From Bacteroidaceae bacterium (GTDB lineage: Bacteria > Bacteroidota > Bacteroidia > Bacteroidales > Bacteroidaceae): DNA of 64,000 nt. This document shows positions 31,932-41,277 of this stretch, in pieces; the stretch's first letter is position 1; each line of letters starts with the position of its first letter. The stretch is from positions 124,001-188,000 of the forward strand of contig JAFTYP010000011.1 of assembly GCA_017461345.1 (NCBI GenBank), given 5' to 3'. A model generated the notes under the pieces. It was not told the origin of the DNA. It saw only the letters and a list, made by a program, of their open reading frames with translations, and did not search any database. The position numbers and the translations under genes are program-made.

Positions 31932-33293
31932 ATGAACATTTCATTCGAAAACGTCAGCAAGGTGAGCGCTCTGCTTACCCTCACCATCGAAAAGGCTGAC
32001 TATGCGGACAGAGTTAAGAAAGCCCTGAAGGACTTCAGCAAGAAGGCAAGCATCCCCGGCTTCCGTGCCGGCAAGGTGCCTGCATCACTCATCGAGAAAC
32101 GTTTCGGCACCGAAATCAAGGCCGAGGAAATCAATAAGATTCTTGGTGAAGAGGTAAACAAATACATTCGCGAGAACAAGGTGAACATGTTGGCAGAGCC
32201 TCTGCCCAACGAAGAAAAGACACCCGCTCTGGATTTCAGCACACAAGACGACTTCACTTTCGCCTTCGACATCGCACTCGCTCCTGAGTTCGACGCCAAA
32301 ATCTCCAAGAAAGACAAACTCACTTGCTACGATATCAAGGTGGACGACGCTCTGGTCGATCAGCAGGTGCAGAGTTATTGCCAGCGCGGCGGTCAGCACG
32401 TCAAGGCAGACAACTATAAGGCCGGCGACATGGTCAAAGGCTTGCTCACACAACTCGACGCTGAAGGCAACGCGCTCGAAGGCGGCATCAGCGTAGAAGA
32501 GGCAGTAATGCTCCCCGAATACATGAAGAGCGACGAGGAGAAAGGTAAGTTCGAAGGTGCTAAGGTGGGCGACATCATGACCTTTAACCCCTCGAAAGCA
32601 TACAACGAAAGTCAGACAGAACTGGCCAGCCTTCTGCGCATCAGCAAGGAAGAGGCTGCTGAGATGAAGGCAGACTTCAGCCTCCAAATCTCTGAAATCA
32701 TGCGCTACGAACCTGCTAAACTTAGCCAGGAACTCTACGACCAGATGCTCGGCAAGGACGTCGTGAAGAGCGAAGAAGAGTTCCGTCAGTTCATCGCCAA
32801 CGACATCAAGAAGAACTTCGACAGCGAGGCAGAGTACCAGTTCACACAAGATCTCCGCAGTTATCTGCTCAATCGCATCGGCGAAGTTGAGTTCGCAGAA
32901 GACATCCTCAAGCGTTTCATGAAACTTCGCAACCAGGATAAGGACGACGCTTACGTCGAAGACAACTTCAAGAAGAGCCTGCCCGAACTGCTCTGGCACC
33001 TCGTTAAGGAGCAACTCTGCGACCAACTCGAAGTCAAAGTACAGCACGAAGACGTGCTCGAGACAGCCAAGACCTTTGCACGCATCCAGTTTGCACAGTA
33101 CGGCATGATCAACCTCCCCGAGGAAAACATCACCAGTTATGCTGCCGAAATGCTCAAGAACGAGCAGCAGGCACAAGGCCTCGTAGAGCGTACCGTAGAA
33201 AACAAACTCGCTGCTAAGGTAAAGGAAACCGTAACTCTCAAGGTTAAGGAAGTTTCTATGGACGAGTTCCGCAAACTCGTCGAAAAGAACTAA
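31932..33293 (+). CDS. tig: trigger factor
   Basis: 453 aa. Ribosome-binding N-terminal domain with FRAGKVPASLIEKRFG (residues about 45-60, the GFRxGKxP signature), a PPIase-like middle and a helical C-terminal chaperone part. It folds nascent chains at the ribosome exit. The central FKBP-like domain is divergent, as usual in Bacteroidota. It is followed by clpP and clpX, the common order, with a strong hairpin between tig and clpP. Confidence 0.95.
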   Translation: MNISFENVSKVSALLTLTIEKADYADRVKKALKDFSKKASIPGFRAGKVPASLIEKRFGTEIKAEEINKILGEEVNKYIRENKVNMLAEPLPNEEKTPALDFSTQDDFTFAFDIALAPEFDAKISKKDKLTCYDIKVDDALVDQQVQSYCQRGGQHVKADNYKAGDMVKGLLTQLDAEGNALEGGISVEEAVMLPEYMKSDEEKGKFEGAKVGDIMTFNPSKAYNESQTELASLLRISKEEAAEMKADFSLQISEIMRYEPAKLSQELYDQMLGKDVVKSEEEFRQFIANDIKKNFDSEAEYQFTQDLRSYLLNRIGEVEFAEDILKRFMKLRNQDKDDAYVEDNFKKSLPELLWHLVKEQLCDQLEVKVQHEDVLETAKTFARIQFAQYGMINLPEENITSYAAEMLKNEQQAQGLVERTVENKLAAKVKETVTLKVKEVSMDEFRKLVEKN

Positions 33294-33310
33294 ATACAGA
33301 TCTCAAACCT

Positions 33311-33347
33311 ATAGCGCGTGCGCGCACACCATGCGCGTACGCGCTAT
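33311..33347. terminator. GC-rich hairpin between tig and clpP
   Basis: 15-bp stem ATAGCGCGTGCGCGC / GCGCGTACGCGCTAT (one mismatch, G-T in one strand) with a 7-nt loop. It is followed by TTATATAA, not a clean T run, so it could act as attenuator, mRNA stabiliser or processing site rather than a full terminator. The clpP start is 17 bp downstream. Confidence 0.55.
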
Positions 33348-33363
33348 TTATATAATGTATAGT

Positions 33364-34032
33364 ATGAAGAACGAATTCCATAAGTATGCCACCCGACACT
33401 TGGGCATAAACAGCATGGTGCTCGACGATGTAATCAGCGCACAGAACCAGTACCTCAATCCATACATTCTGGAAGAACGTCAACTCAACGTTACACAGAT
33501 GGACGTCTTCAGCCGTCTCATGATGGACCGCATCATCTTCCTCGGTACACAAATCGACGACTATACTGCCAACACATTGCAGGCACAGTTGCTCTATCTT
33601 GATAGTACAGATCCCGGCAAAGACATCAGCATCTACATCAACAGCCCGGGCGGAAGCGTACATGCAGGACTTGGTATCTACGACACTATGCAGTTCATCT
33701 CCAGCGACGTAGCCACCATTTGCACAGGAATGGCTGCAAGCATGGCTGCTGTTTTGCTCGTGGCAGGCAAGGAAGGCAAACGCAGTGCCTTGAAGCATAG
33801 CCGCGTCATGATACACCAACCAATGGGTGGCGCGCAGGGACAGGCCAGCGATATCGAAATCACAGCCCGAGAGATACAGAAACTCAAGAAAGAACTTTAT
33901 ACCATCATTGCCGAACATTCACACACAGACTTCGACAAGGTTTGGGCCGACAGCGACCGCGATTACTGGATGACGGCACAAGAGGCTCAGGAGTATGGCA
34001 TGATTGATCGTGTCATGATCCGTAAAGGATAA
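33364..34032 (+). CDS. clpP: ATP-dependent Clp protease proteolytic subunit
   Basis: 222 aa from the ATG at 33364 (33355 is also possible, adding three residues). Catalytic triad expected at Ser126 (TGMAASMAA), His151 (MIHQPMGG) and Asp200 (SDRDYWM). The N-terminal part is longer than in E. coli, as usual in Bacteroidota. It forms the barrel protease used by ClpX, encoded 6 bp downstream. Confidence 0.96.
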   Translation: MKNEFHKYATRHLGINSMVLDDVISAQNQYLNPYILEERQLNVTQMDVFSRLMMDRIIFLGTQIDDYTANTLQAQLLYLDSTDPGKDISIYINSPGGSVHAGLGIYDTMQFISSDVATICTGMAASMAAVLLVAGKEGKRSALKHSRVMIHQPMGGAQGQASDIEITAREIQKLKKELYTIIAEHSHTDFDKVWADSDRDYWMTAQEAQEYGMIDRVMIRKG

Positions 34033-34038
34033 AAACCA

Positions 34039-35292
34039 ATGGCAGGAAAACGTAAGAACCATTGCTCTTTCTGCGGACGAAGCGAAGATGAGGTCGCACT
34101 GCTTCTGACTGGTGCGGAAGGCTTCATTTGCTCCGACTGTGTTCGTCAGGCAGACAAGATAGTGCGTGAAAGCATGGGTGATGTGGCACATTCAAAGAAG
34201 GAGGGTACTGCCGATGCGGCACCCGACTTTGGCGAGTTGCCTAAACCTCGCGAGATAAAGGCATTCCTCGATGAATATGTCATCGGACAGGATAGTGCCA
34301 AACGTTATTTGTCGGTTGCCGTCTATAACCACTATAAGCGTCTGTCGCAGAAGGTGGACGATGACGGTGTGGAAATAGAGAAGAGCAACATCATCATGGT
34401 CGGCTCTACCGGAACAGGCAAGACTCTCCTGGCACGCACTATTGCAAAATTGCTCAAGGTACCTTTTACGATTGTCGATGCCACCATCTTTACCGAGGCC
34501 GGTTATGTGGGAGAGGATGTGGAAAGCATTCTGTCGCGATTGTTGCAGGTGGCAGACTTCGATGTGAAGGCTACGGAGCGTGGCATTGTCTTCATTGACG
34601 AGATGGACAAGATAGCACGCAAGCAGGACAATCCCAGCATTACTCGCGATGTGAGTGGTGAAGGTGTTCAGCAGGGCTTGCTCAAGTTGCTGGAGGGTTC
34701 GATAGTGAATGTTCCGCCTAAGGGTGGCCGAAAGCATCCCGATCAGGACTACATTCATGTCGATACACGCAACATTCTCTTTATTTGCGGTGGTGCTTTC
34801 GACGGCATAGAGCGTAAGATTGCGCAGCGACTGAACACCCATGTTGTGGGATATGACAGTGTGCAGAACCAGCAGCGTGTTGACACGAAGGACCTCATGA
34901 AGTACATTGTGCCGCAGGACCTCAAGAGTTTCGGACTTATTCCCGAAATCATTGGCCGTCTGCCGGTGCTGACTTATCTCGATCCTCTTGGTCGCGATGC
35001 CTTGCGTCGTATATTGACGGAGCCGAAGAACTCGCTCGTAAAGCAGCAGATAAAACTCTTTGCCATGGATGGCATCAAACTTTCTTTCGAAGAGGAGGCT
35101 TTGGACTATATCGTCGACAAGGCGGTGGAGTATAAACTTGGCGCACGTGGTTTGCGCAGCATCATGGAGTCTATCATGATAGAGGCACAGTACAGTGCTC
35201 CTTCCGAAGCGAAGGATACGCTTGTCATCACTCGGAAGTATGCCGAGGAGCAGTTGGAAAAGCAGAAGGAAAAACTTTCGAATATAGGCTGA
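34039..35292 (+). CDS. clpX: ATP-dependent Clp protease ATPase subunit ClpX
   Basis: 417 aa. N-terminal four-Cys zinc-binding domain ([10 protein letters not shown] ... FICSDC), AAA+ core with Walker A GSTGTGKT and Walker [11 protein letters not shown], sensor and arginine motifs ([15 protein letters not shown]), and the pore-loop region GYVGEDVE. Unfolds substrates for ClpP. It is followed by a strong terminator, closing the tig-clpP-clpX unit. Confidence 0.97.
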   Translation: MAGKRKNHCSFCGRSEDEVALLLTGAEGFICSDCVRQADKIVRESMGDVAHSKKEGTADAAPDFGELPKPREIKAFLDEYVIGQDSAKRYLSVAVYNHYKRLSQKVDDDGVEIEKSNIIMVGSTGTGKTLLARTIAKLLKVPFTIVDATIFTEAGYVGEDVESILSRLLQVADFDVKATERGIVFIDEMDKIARKQDNPSITRDVSGEGVQQGLLKLLEGSIVNVPPKGGRKHPDQDYIHVDTRNILFICGGAFDGIERKIAQRLNTHVVGYDSVQNQQRVDTKDLMKYIVPQDLKSFGLIPEIIGRLPVLTYLDPLGRDALRRILTEPKNSLVKQQIKLFAMDGIKLSFEEEALDYIVDKAVEYKLGARGLRSIMESIMIEAQYSAPSEAKDTLVITRKYAEEQLEKQKEKLSNIG

Positions 35293-35319
35293 ACATACAT
35301 CGAAGCACGAAAAAAGAAG

Positions 35320-35383
35320 GGCAGGGAACAATTTTGTCTCATTTGATATGAGGAGTTGTTCTCTGCCTTTATTTTATTTTTTT
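35320..35383 (+). terminator. terminator after clpX
   Basis: Stem GGCAGGGAACAA / TTGTTCTCTGCC, 24-nt loop region, then a long T-rich run. Confidence 0.85.
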
Positions 35384-35437
35384 ATGACTTTTGTGCTATC
35401 TTTTTTATTGTTTCTGATTATTTTTTTGCAGTATTTA

Positions 35438-35469
35438 TTTGGTGGATTGGTCAAATAGTTGTAATTTTG
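35438..35469 (+). promoter_or_regulatory. recQ promoter
   Basis: TTTG (35438-35441), 20 bp, TAATTTTG (35462-35469), 30 bp before the ATG. Confidence 0.75.
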
Positions 35470-35499
35470 ACTTTACCTATAACGGCAAAAACCACCTAA

Positions 35500-37680
35500 A
35501 TGAATAATGAGATTAACCTGACAGACCAACTAAAGCGCTTTTTTGGCTTTGACTCCTTCAAGGGCGATCAGGAGGCGATAATCCACAATTTGCTCGAAGG
35601 GAAGGATACTTTTGTGCTAATGCCCACTGGTGGTGGCAAATCGCTCTGTTACCAGTTGCCTGCGCTGATAAGCGAGGGTACGGCCATTGTGGTGTCTCCC
35701 CTCATTGCGCTTATGAAGAATCAGGTTGATGCCATACGTCAGGTGACTGACGACGACGGTATTGCCCACTATCTCAACTCCTCGCTTTCCAAGACGCAGA
35801 TCGACATGGTGAAGCAGGATATTGTTGATGGCCGGACGAAATTGCTTTACGTGGCTCCCGAGTCGCTGACCAAGGAGGAGAACATGCGTTTCCTTTCCAA
35901 GACGAAGATTTCGTTCTATGCGATTGACGAGGCGCACTGTATTTCGGAGTGGGGCCATGATTTCCGTCCGGAGTACCGCAACATCCGTCCGCTTGTGGAC
36001 AAGATTGGCAATGCGCCTATCATAGCATTGACGGCAACGGCAACAGACAAGGTACGTGCCGACATCAAGAAGAGCCTGGGAATTCCCGATGCCACGGAGT
36101 TCAAGAGTTCGTTCAATCGCCCGAATCTTTACTACGAAATCCGTCCCAAGACGAAGGATGTGGACAAGGACATCACGCGCTTTGTGCTTCAGAACCGAGG
36201 CAAGAGCGGTATCATTTATTGCCTGAGCCGACGTCGTGTTGAGGAGTTGGCGGAGATGTTGCGCACCAATTCCATCAGTGCCCGTGCCTATCATGCCGGC
36301 ATGGAGTCGGCGGAGAGGGCTGCCACGCAGGACGATTTCCTGATGGAGCGCATTGATGTGATTGTGGCCACCATAGCATTCGGCATGGGTATCGACAAGC
36401 CCGATGTGCGCTACGTCATACATTACGACATTCCCAAGAGCCTTGAGGGTTACTATCAGGAGACGGGCAGAGCCGGTCGCGATGGTGGCGAAGGGCTTTG
36501 CATCACATTCTTCTCGCCCAACGACCTGCGGAAACTCGAGAAGTTCATGCAAGGCAAACCGGTGGCAGAACAAGACATTGGCCGACAGTTGCTGCAGGAG
36601 ACGGCATCGTATGCCGAGACTTCCGTGTGCCGCCGCAAGTTCTTGCTTCACTACTTCGGCGAGGTATATGAGCCGGAGAACTGCTGCAAGTGCGACAACT
36701 GCCTGCACCCGCGTCAGTTGGTGGAAGCAACAAGCGAGTTGCAACTCGTGCTGCGTGCCATCAATGCCGTAAAGGAAGGCTTCAAGACGAACCACATCAT
36801 AGACATACTCGTAGGCAATGAGACGGACGACGTCATTGCCCACAGGCACGAACTCCTCAACTGCTTCGGCAGCGGCGACCGCCATGAGGCACCATTCTGG
36901 AACGCCGTCATCCGCCAAGCCATGATTTCCGGCTACATCTCCAAAGGCATAGAAAACTATGGCCTGCTCAGCATTACGCCCGAAGGCCGCAGTTTCATGA
37001 AATCGCCCCAAGAGTTTTGCATCACAGAAGACCGTGAGTTCGACGAATACAACGACATGGTCGGCGAAGGAACCTCCGTGCTCGACGAAACACTCTTCGC
37101 CATGCTCAAGGACCTGCGCCGCGACGTTGCCCGCCGCAAAAACCTCCCTCCCTACGTCATTTTCCAGGACCCGTCGCTCGAAGACATGGCCACTTCGTAC
37201 CCCACAAACATCGAGGAACTGAAGAACATCAAGGGCGTCGGCGCCGGCAAGGCACAACGCTATGGCGCAGAGTTCTGCCAACTCATAGCACGCTACTGCG
37301 AAGAAAACGAAATAGACCGCTTCGAAGACTTCCGCGTCCGCACCCTCGTCAACAAGAGTGCCGAAAAAGTCAGCATCATCCTCGCAGTGGACCGCCAGGT
37401 GGACCTCGACGAAATAGCCAAGACCAAAGGACTCTCCCTGAGCGAACTCCTCGACGAAATATACAGCATCGTGGACAGCGGCACAAAACTCAACCTGGAC
37501 TATTACATAAACGAGGTAATGGACGACTACCACATGCAGGACATCTACGACTACTTCCGCGAGGCAGAAAACAACGACATCGACGAGGCTCTCGACGAGT
37601 TTGCCGACGACGAAGACGAATACACCGAAGAGGAAATAAAACTCGTCCGCATCAAATTCCTCGCCGAAAACGGACATTAG
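35500..37680 (+). CDS. recQ: ATP-dependent DNA helicase RecQ
   Basis: 726 aa, longer than E. coli RecQ (about 610). Helicase motifs MPTGGGKSLCYQLPAL (motif I), DEAHCISEWGHDFRPEY (II) and YQETGRAGRDG (VI), RQC zinc site (CRRKFLLHYFG ... CCKCDNC), then an HRDC-like domain (about residues 535-620) and an acidic extension (ALDEFADDEDEYTEEE) near the C-terminus. Unwinds DNA 3-to-5 prime in recombination and repair. A 22-bp array lies between it and the convergent kbl. Confidence 0.96.
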   Translation: MNNEINLTDQLKRFFGFDSFKGDQEAIIHNLLEGKDTFVLMPTGGGKSLCYQLPALISEGTAIVVSPLIALMKNQVDAIRQVTDDDGIAHYLNSSLSKTQIDMVKQDIVDGRTKLLYVAPESLTKEENMRFLSKTKISFYAIDEAHCISEWGHDFRPEYRNIRPLVDKIGNAPIIALTATATDKVRADIKKSLGIPDATEFKSSFNRPNLYYEIRPKTKDVDKDITRFVLQNRGKSGIIYCLSRRRVEELAEMLRTNSISARAYHAGMESAERAATQDDFLMERIDVIVATIAFGMGIDKPDVRYVIHYDIPKSLEGYYQETGRAGRDGGEGLCITFFSPNDLRKLEKFMQGKPVAEQDIGRQLLQETASYAETSVCRRKFLLHYFGEVYEPENCCKCDNCLHPRQLVEATSELQLVLRAINAVKEGFKTNHIIDILVGNETDDVIAHRHELLNCFGSGDRHEAPFWNAVIRQAMISGYISKGIENYGLLSITPEGRSFMKSPQEFCITEDREFDEYNDMVGEGTSVLDETLFAMLKDLRRDVARRKNLPPYVIFQDPSLEDMATSYPTNIEELKNIKGVGAGKAQRYGAEFCQLIARYCEENEIDRFEDFRVRTLVNKSAEKVSIILAVDRQVDLDEIAKTKGLSLSELLDEIYSIVDSGTKLNLDYYINEVMDDYHMQDIYDYFREAENNDIDEALDEFADDEDEYTEEEIKLVRIKFLAENGH

Positions 37681-37708
37681 AACATCCCCCTTTGCAGAGA
37701 CAATAAAA

Positions 37709-37768
37709 TAATGGTTAACCATTCTGTCCGGAATGCTTAACCATTATGTCGATAAAGGTTAACCTTTT
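37709..37768. repeat. 22-bp-phased array A5 (TTAACC core)
   Basis: GGTTAACC at 37713, GCTTAACC at 37735 and GGTTAACC at 37757, between the convergent recQ and kbl genes. Linkers read ATTCTGTCCGGAATG and ATTATGTCGATAAA. Confidence 0.9.
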
Positions 37769-37817
37769 TTGTTCATTAGCCACACCATTGTTGGGGATGT
37801 GGTGTATGATGGGTATA

Positions 37818-39005
37818 TTACTTCAGTACGCCAAGTTCTTTTCCGACCTTGATGAAGGCGGCTATGCACTTGTCGAGGTGTTCGCGTTCATGACCGGCGG
37901 AGAGTTGTACGCGGATGCGTGCTTCGCCCTTCGGAACGACGGGATAGTAGAAACCTGTCACGTAGATGCCTTCTTCCTGCATCTTTGCGGCGAAGACTTG
38001 CGAGAGTTTGGCGTCGTAGAGCATCACGGCGCAAATGGCACTCTGTGTTGGTTTGATGTCGAATCCGGCTGCCATCATCTTGTCGCGGAAGTAGTTTACG
38101 TTCTCCACCAGGCGGTCGTGCAGTTCGTTTGACTCCTTGAGCATCTTGAAGACCTCGAGCGATGCACCGATGATGCATGGTGCAAGTGAGTTGGAGAAGA
38201 GGTAGGGGCGTGAGCGTTGGCGCAGGAGGTCGATGATTTCCTTACGGCCTGTGGTGAAGCCGCCCAGTGCGCCGCCGAAGGCTTTGCCCAGTGTGCCGGT
38301 GTAGATGTCCACGCGTCCGTAGGTGTCGCAGAGTTCGCTTACGCCGTGACCGGTCTTGCCTACGACGCCGGCCGAATGGCTTTCGTCCACCATAACGAGT
38401 GCGTCGTACTTCTCTGCAAGGTCGCATATCTGTGTCATGGGTGCTACATTTCCGTCCATGGAGAACACGCCGTCGGTGACGATGATGCGGAAGCGTTGTG
38501 CCTGTGCTTCTTGCAGACACTTCTCCAGTTCTTCCATGTTGGCGTTGGCATAGCGGTAGCGTTTGGCTTTGCAAAGGCGTACGCCGTCGATGATGGATGC
38601 GTGGTTGAGTGCGTCGCTGATGATGGCGTCCTCTTCCGTAAGGAGGGGTTCGAACACACCGCCGTTGGCATCGAAGCATGCGGCATAGAGAATGGTGTCT
38701 TCTGTCTGGAAGTATTCGCTGATGGCTGCTTCGAGTTGCTTGTGAATGTCCTGCGTTCCGCAGATAAATCGTACGCTGGACATGCCGAATCCTCGTTGCT
38801 GCATCATCTTGGTAGCGCCTTCGATGAGGCGGGGATGGTTGGAGAGGCCGAGGTAGTTGTTGGCGCAGAAGTTCAGTACTTCCTGACCTTTTACCTGGAT
38901 GGCTGCCTGCTGTGGGCTTTCTATGAGACGCTCTTCTTTGTAGAGTCCTGCTTCGCGAATCTCAGCAAGCGTCTGGCTGAGATGCTGTTTCATCTTTCCG
39001 TACAT
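37818..39005 (-). CDS. kbl: glycine C-acetyltransferase (2-amino-3-ketobutyrate CoA ligase)
   Basis: 395 aa, the normal length for this alpha-oxoamine synthase. PLP is bound by Lys241 (GTLGKAFGGALGG); other marks are FCANNYLGLSNHP, RFICGTQ and VDESHSAGVVG. Converts 2-amino-3-ketobutyrate plus CoA to glycine and acetyl-CoA. It is divergent from the threonine dehydrogenase gene that supplies its unstable substrate, with a 234-bp shared control region. A CAAAGGTA (minus-strand TACCTTTG) lies at 39042-39049. Confidence 0.95.
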   Translation of the reverse strand: MYGKMKQHLSQTLAEIREAGLYKEERLIESPQQAAIQVKGQEVLNFCANNYLGLSNHPRLIEGATKMMQQRGFGMSSVRFICGTQDIHKQLEAAISEYFQTEDTILYAACFDANGGVFEPLLTEEDAIISDALNHASIIDGVRLCKAKRYRYANANMEELEKCLQEAQAQRFRIIVTDGVFSMDGNVAPMTQICDLAEKYDALVMVDESHSAGVVGKTGHGVSELCDTYGRVDIYTGTLGKAFGGALGGFTTGRKEIIDLLRQRSRPYLFSNSLAPCIIGASLEVFKMLKESNELHDRLVENVNYFRDKMMAAGFDIKPTQSAICAVMLYDAKLSQVFAAKMQEEGIYVTGFYYPVVPKGEARIRVQLSAGHEREHLDKCIAAFIKVGKELGVLK

Positions 39006-39178
39006 AGTATATAGGGTTTAAGGTTTGTTGTAATGCTTGTGCAAAGGTACGAAATAGTTGTGAAATAGTTGGTGGATTATGCATTAAAAATGTGCGAAAA
39101 GTTTCGGGTAAAATTGTGAAGTCTGCTGTGTGTTTGATTTTTCTTCTGTTGATTGTTTATTTTCTTGGCTGTGTTCGT

Positions 39179-39208
39179 TTTGTATCTCGCAGAATTTATG
39201 TAATTTTG
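39179..39208 (+). promoter_or_regulatory. threonine dehydrogenase promoter
   Basis: TTTG (39179-39182), 18 bp, TAATTTTG (39201-39208), 32 bp before the ATG. Confidence 0.65.
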
Positions 39209-39239
39209 CAGCCGTAAAATCTAAACTTTCAGTAACCGA

Positions 39240-40196
39240 ATGAAAAACATTCTTATTATTGGTTCTACAGGTCAGATAGGTTCTGAACTGGCCATGCACC
39301 TCAGGGGAATTTACGGAAACGAACATGTTGTGGCTGGTTACATTCCAGGTGCCGAGCCGAAAGGCGAATTGCTGGAGAGCGGTCCGTGTGCCGTTACCGA
39401 CGTTATCAATGCGCAGAGTATTGCCGATGCGGTGAAGAAGTACAACATCGACACTATCTATAATCTGGCGGCTCTGCTGTCGGTGGTTGCCGAGTCGAAG
39501 CCCCGTCTGGCCTGGCAGATTGGCATCGATGGTCTTTGGAACACTCTTGAGATTGCGCGTGAGAACAAGTGTGCGGTGTTTACGCCCAGTTCCATCGGTT
39601 CGTTCGGCCATGAAACTCCGCACGACATGACGCCCCAGGACACTGTGCAGCGCCCCCGAACCATCTATGGTGTATCGAAGGTGACGACGGAATTGTTGAG
39701 CGACTGGTATTTCCACAAGTATGGTGTGGATACGCGCAGCGTACGTTTCCCGGGCATCATTTCTTATGTTACGCCTCCGGGCGGTGGCACTACGGACTAT
39801 GCTGTTGACATTTATTACTATGCTGTCCGTGGTGAGCGTTTTACTTGCCCCATCAAGGCCGGCACACACATGGACATGATGTACATGCCCGATGCGCTTC
39901 AGGCGGCACAGATGCTTATGGAGGCCGATCCTTCTCGCCTGAAACATCGCAATGGTTTCAACATTGCTGCCATGAGTTTCGACCCCGAAATGATTTTGGA
40001 GAACATCAGAAAGTACAAGCCGGAGTTCGAGATGGTTTACGATGTGGACCCCTTGAAGCAGTCGATTGCCGAGTCTTGGCCCAACATGATGGACGACAGT
40101 TGTGCTCGTCAGGAGTGGGATTGGGCGCCGAAGTTCGGTCTTGACGAGATGACGAAGGACATGCTGGAGAAACTCTCTGTAAAGCTTCTGAAATAA
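39240..40196 (+). CDS. L-threonine 3-dehydrogenase, SDR type
   Basis: 318 aa. NAD-binding GSTGQIGSELA (GxxGxxG at 8-14), catalytic YGVSK (YxxxK), and conserved VRFPGIISYVTPPGGGTTDYAV typical of the short-chain NAD-dependent threonine dehydrogenases (as in Flavobacterium and Cupriavidus), not the zinc MDR type of E. coli. Makes 2-amino-3-ketobutyrate for Kbl, whose gene diverges from it. The last 29 codons and the following intergenic DNA are duplicated 1.17 kb downstream. TDH-Kbl output, glycine, feeds the gcv operon nearby. Confidence 0.93.
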   Translation: MKNILIIGSTGQIGSELAMHLRGIYGNEHVVAGYIPGAEPKGELLESGPCAVTDVINAQSIADAVKKYNIDTIYNLAALLSVVAESKPRLAWQIGIDGLWNTLEIARENKCAVFTPSSIGSFGHETPHDMTPQDTVQRPRTIYGVSKVTTELLSDWYFHKYGVDTRSVRFPGIISYVTPPGGGTTDYAVDIYYYAVRGERFTCPIKAGTHMDMMYMPDALQAAQMLMEADPSRLKHRNGFNIAAMSFDPEMILENIRKYKPEFEMVYDVDPLKQSIAESWPNMMDDSCARQEWDWAPKFGLDEMTKDMLEKLSVKLLK

Positions 40197-40354
40197 GACA
40201 GTTAGGAAATACGCAAAAAAGGGTTAACCATTTCGTCTGGAAAGGTTAACCCTTTTTGCAATAATGGTTAACCTTTCCGGGCAGAATGGTTAACCATTAT
40301 TTTCATATAGGCTGTGGTGTTTGCAGCCTTGTCAGTTCACTTCGATGAGTACCT
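40111..40354. repeat. 244-bp direct repeat, left copy
   Basis: Runs from inside the 3-prime end of the threonine dehydrogenase gene, through array A6, to a fragment identical to the last codons of lpd (EVLIEVN plus stop on the minus strand). The matching copy is at 41278-41522, about 1167 bp away, with scattered differences. Confidence 0.93.
40217..40300. repeat. 22-bp-phased array A6 (GGTTAACC core)
   Basis: GGTTAACC at 40222, 40244, 40266 and 40288, spacing exactly 22 bp. The extended palindrome is GGAAWGGTTAACCWTTCC. It is contained in the left copy of the 244-bp repeat. Confidence 0.97.
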
Positions 40355-40430
40355 TGCCTTCTTTTCCTATAGTTTCCTGTTTCCCTACATGCTGCATGTT
40401 GTTGTTGACATGTTTGTAAAACAGAGAAGG
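40331..40430 (-). pseudogene. fragment ending VLIEVN, perhaps from a TonB-like C-terminal domain
   Basis: On the minus strand an open stretch reads FYKHVNNNMQHVGKQETIGK then EGKVLIEVN and stop. The final VLIEVN is shared with lpd through the 244-bp repeat. The part before it resembles the start of TonB C-terminal domains (Y-x-x-x-N-I-x-Y-P ... G-x-x-G-x-V). No start or signal region is attached. The identification is tentative. Confidence 0.3.
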
Positions 40431-40456
40431 GGGAAGAGAAAGGAGAGGGGATTGCT

Positions 40457-41101
40457 TTAGAAACTATAACGCATGCCAAGACCGATGGTTTGGTTACCCA
40501 GGATTCGGTCATTCAAAAGGTCTGCGCCGAGGGAAAAGGATGAGCCACCAGGGAAGGTTATGTCGTACTTGTATATAGTGCTCGTCTGTAGAGTGGCATC
40601 TATCTTTTTCTTCTGTTTGTTGGCTGCTACATGGAATATGGTAGTAAAACCAGCCCCCAAGGCTACGCAGGATAATCCATAGTAGAGCGATCCTACGGAG
40701 AAGTAACTGAAGAGTCCGGTACCATCGGACGATGAGTTGGCAGCCAGACCTATGCTTGTTGCGAGAAAGATGGTGCCGACACCTGCTAGTACACCACCTC
40801 CTATCCAGCCTATAGTTTTGAGCCTCTTTACTTTTTTGTATGGATTGTTGGTGCTAAACTGTTTGTCAATGATTTCTCTTTTACCATTTGCATAGATAAT
40901 GGACGAAACGAGTGATTTGTTCAACAAATAGCATGTTTCGCTTTGGTCGCCCCACACAGCATAGTATATCACAGAGTCTGTTACCTCATTGACGTGGCAG
41001 TATATTGTAGACTTGTCTTTCTTTACGATAATGTCCTGCGCAATCAGAGGTGAAACGAAGAAAAGTAGAAGCAACGAAATACAAAGGATGACTTGTCTCA
41101 T
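40457..41101 (-). CDS. exported membrane protein of unknown function
   Basis: 214 aa. Signal peptide ending LIAQDIIV, then a small beta domain (KDKSTIYCHVNEVTDSVIYY, MIYANGKREI-like strand) and two hydrophobic segments (IGWIGGGVLAGVGTIFLATS; YYGLSCVALGAGFTTIFHVA). It ends in GLGMRYSF, with the terminal Phe typical of outer-membrane proteins. It sits, with its own promoter, in the 923-bp segment between two direct 244-bp repeats, so it looks inserted between the threonine dehydrogenase and lpd genes. Small Bacteroidales proteins that start with a similar IIVKKD domain are common; the role is unknown. Confidence 0.6.
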   Translation of the reverse strand: MRQVILCISLLLLFFVSPLIAQDIIVKKDKSTIYCHVNEVTDSVIYYAVWGDQSETCYLLNKSLVSSIIYANGKREIIDKQFSTNNPYKKVKRLKTIGWIGGGVLAGVGTIFLATSIGLAANSSSDGTGLFSYFSVGSLYYGLSCVALGAGFTTIFHVAANKQKKKIDATLQTSTIYKYDITFPGGSSFSLGADLLNDRILGNQTIGLGMRYSF

Positions 41102-41153
41102 GCGTGTTTATCTTGTTCTATTTATAAATAGTTAGCATCAGCCAACGATAATG

Positions 41154-41185
41154 CAAAAGTATTATATTTTTACCGAACATGCAAA
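41154..41185 (-). promoter_or_regulatory. promoter of the inserted membrane-protein gene
   Basis: Minus-strand TTTG, 20 bp, TACTTTTG (complements of 41182-41185 and 41154-41161), 53 bp before the ATG. Confidence 0.75.
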
Positions 41186-41277
41186 TAAAAGATGCTATTT
41201 ATAAGGAATGAGTGTTCAAGAGTATTACTTCAGTCCAGTATAGAGACGAGAGAAAGGATTAAAACCTTTTGCAAATG

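Noticed and set aside
35617..37722. 701-codon minus-strand frame opposite recQ
   Set aside because: Shadow of a complete RecQ with all helicase motifs.
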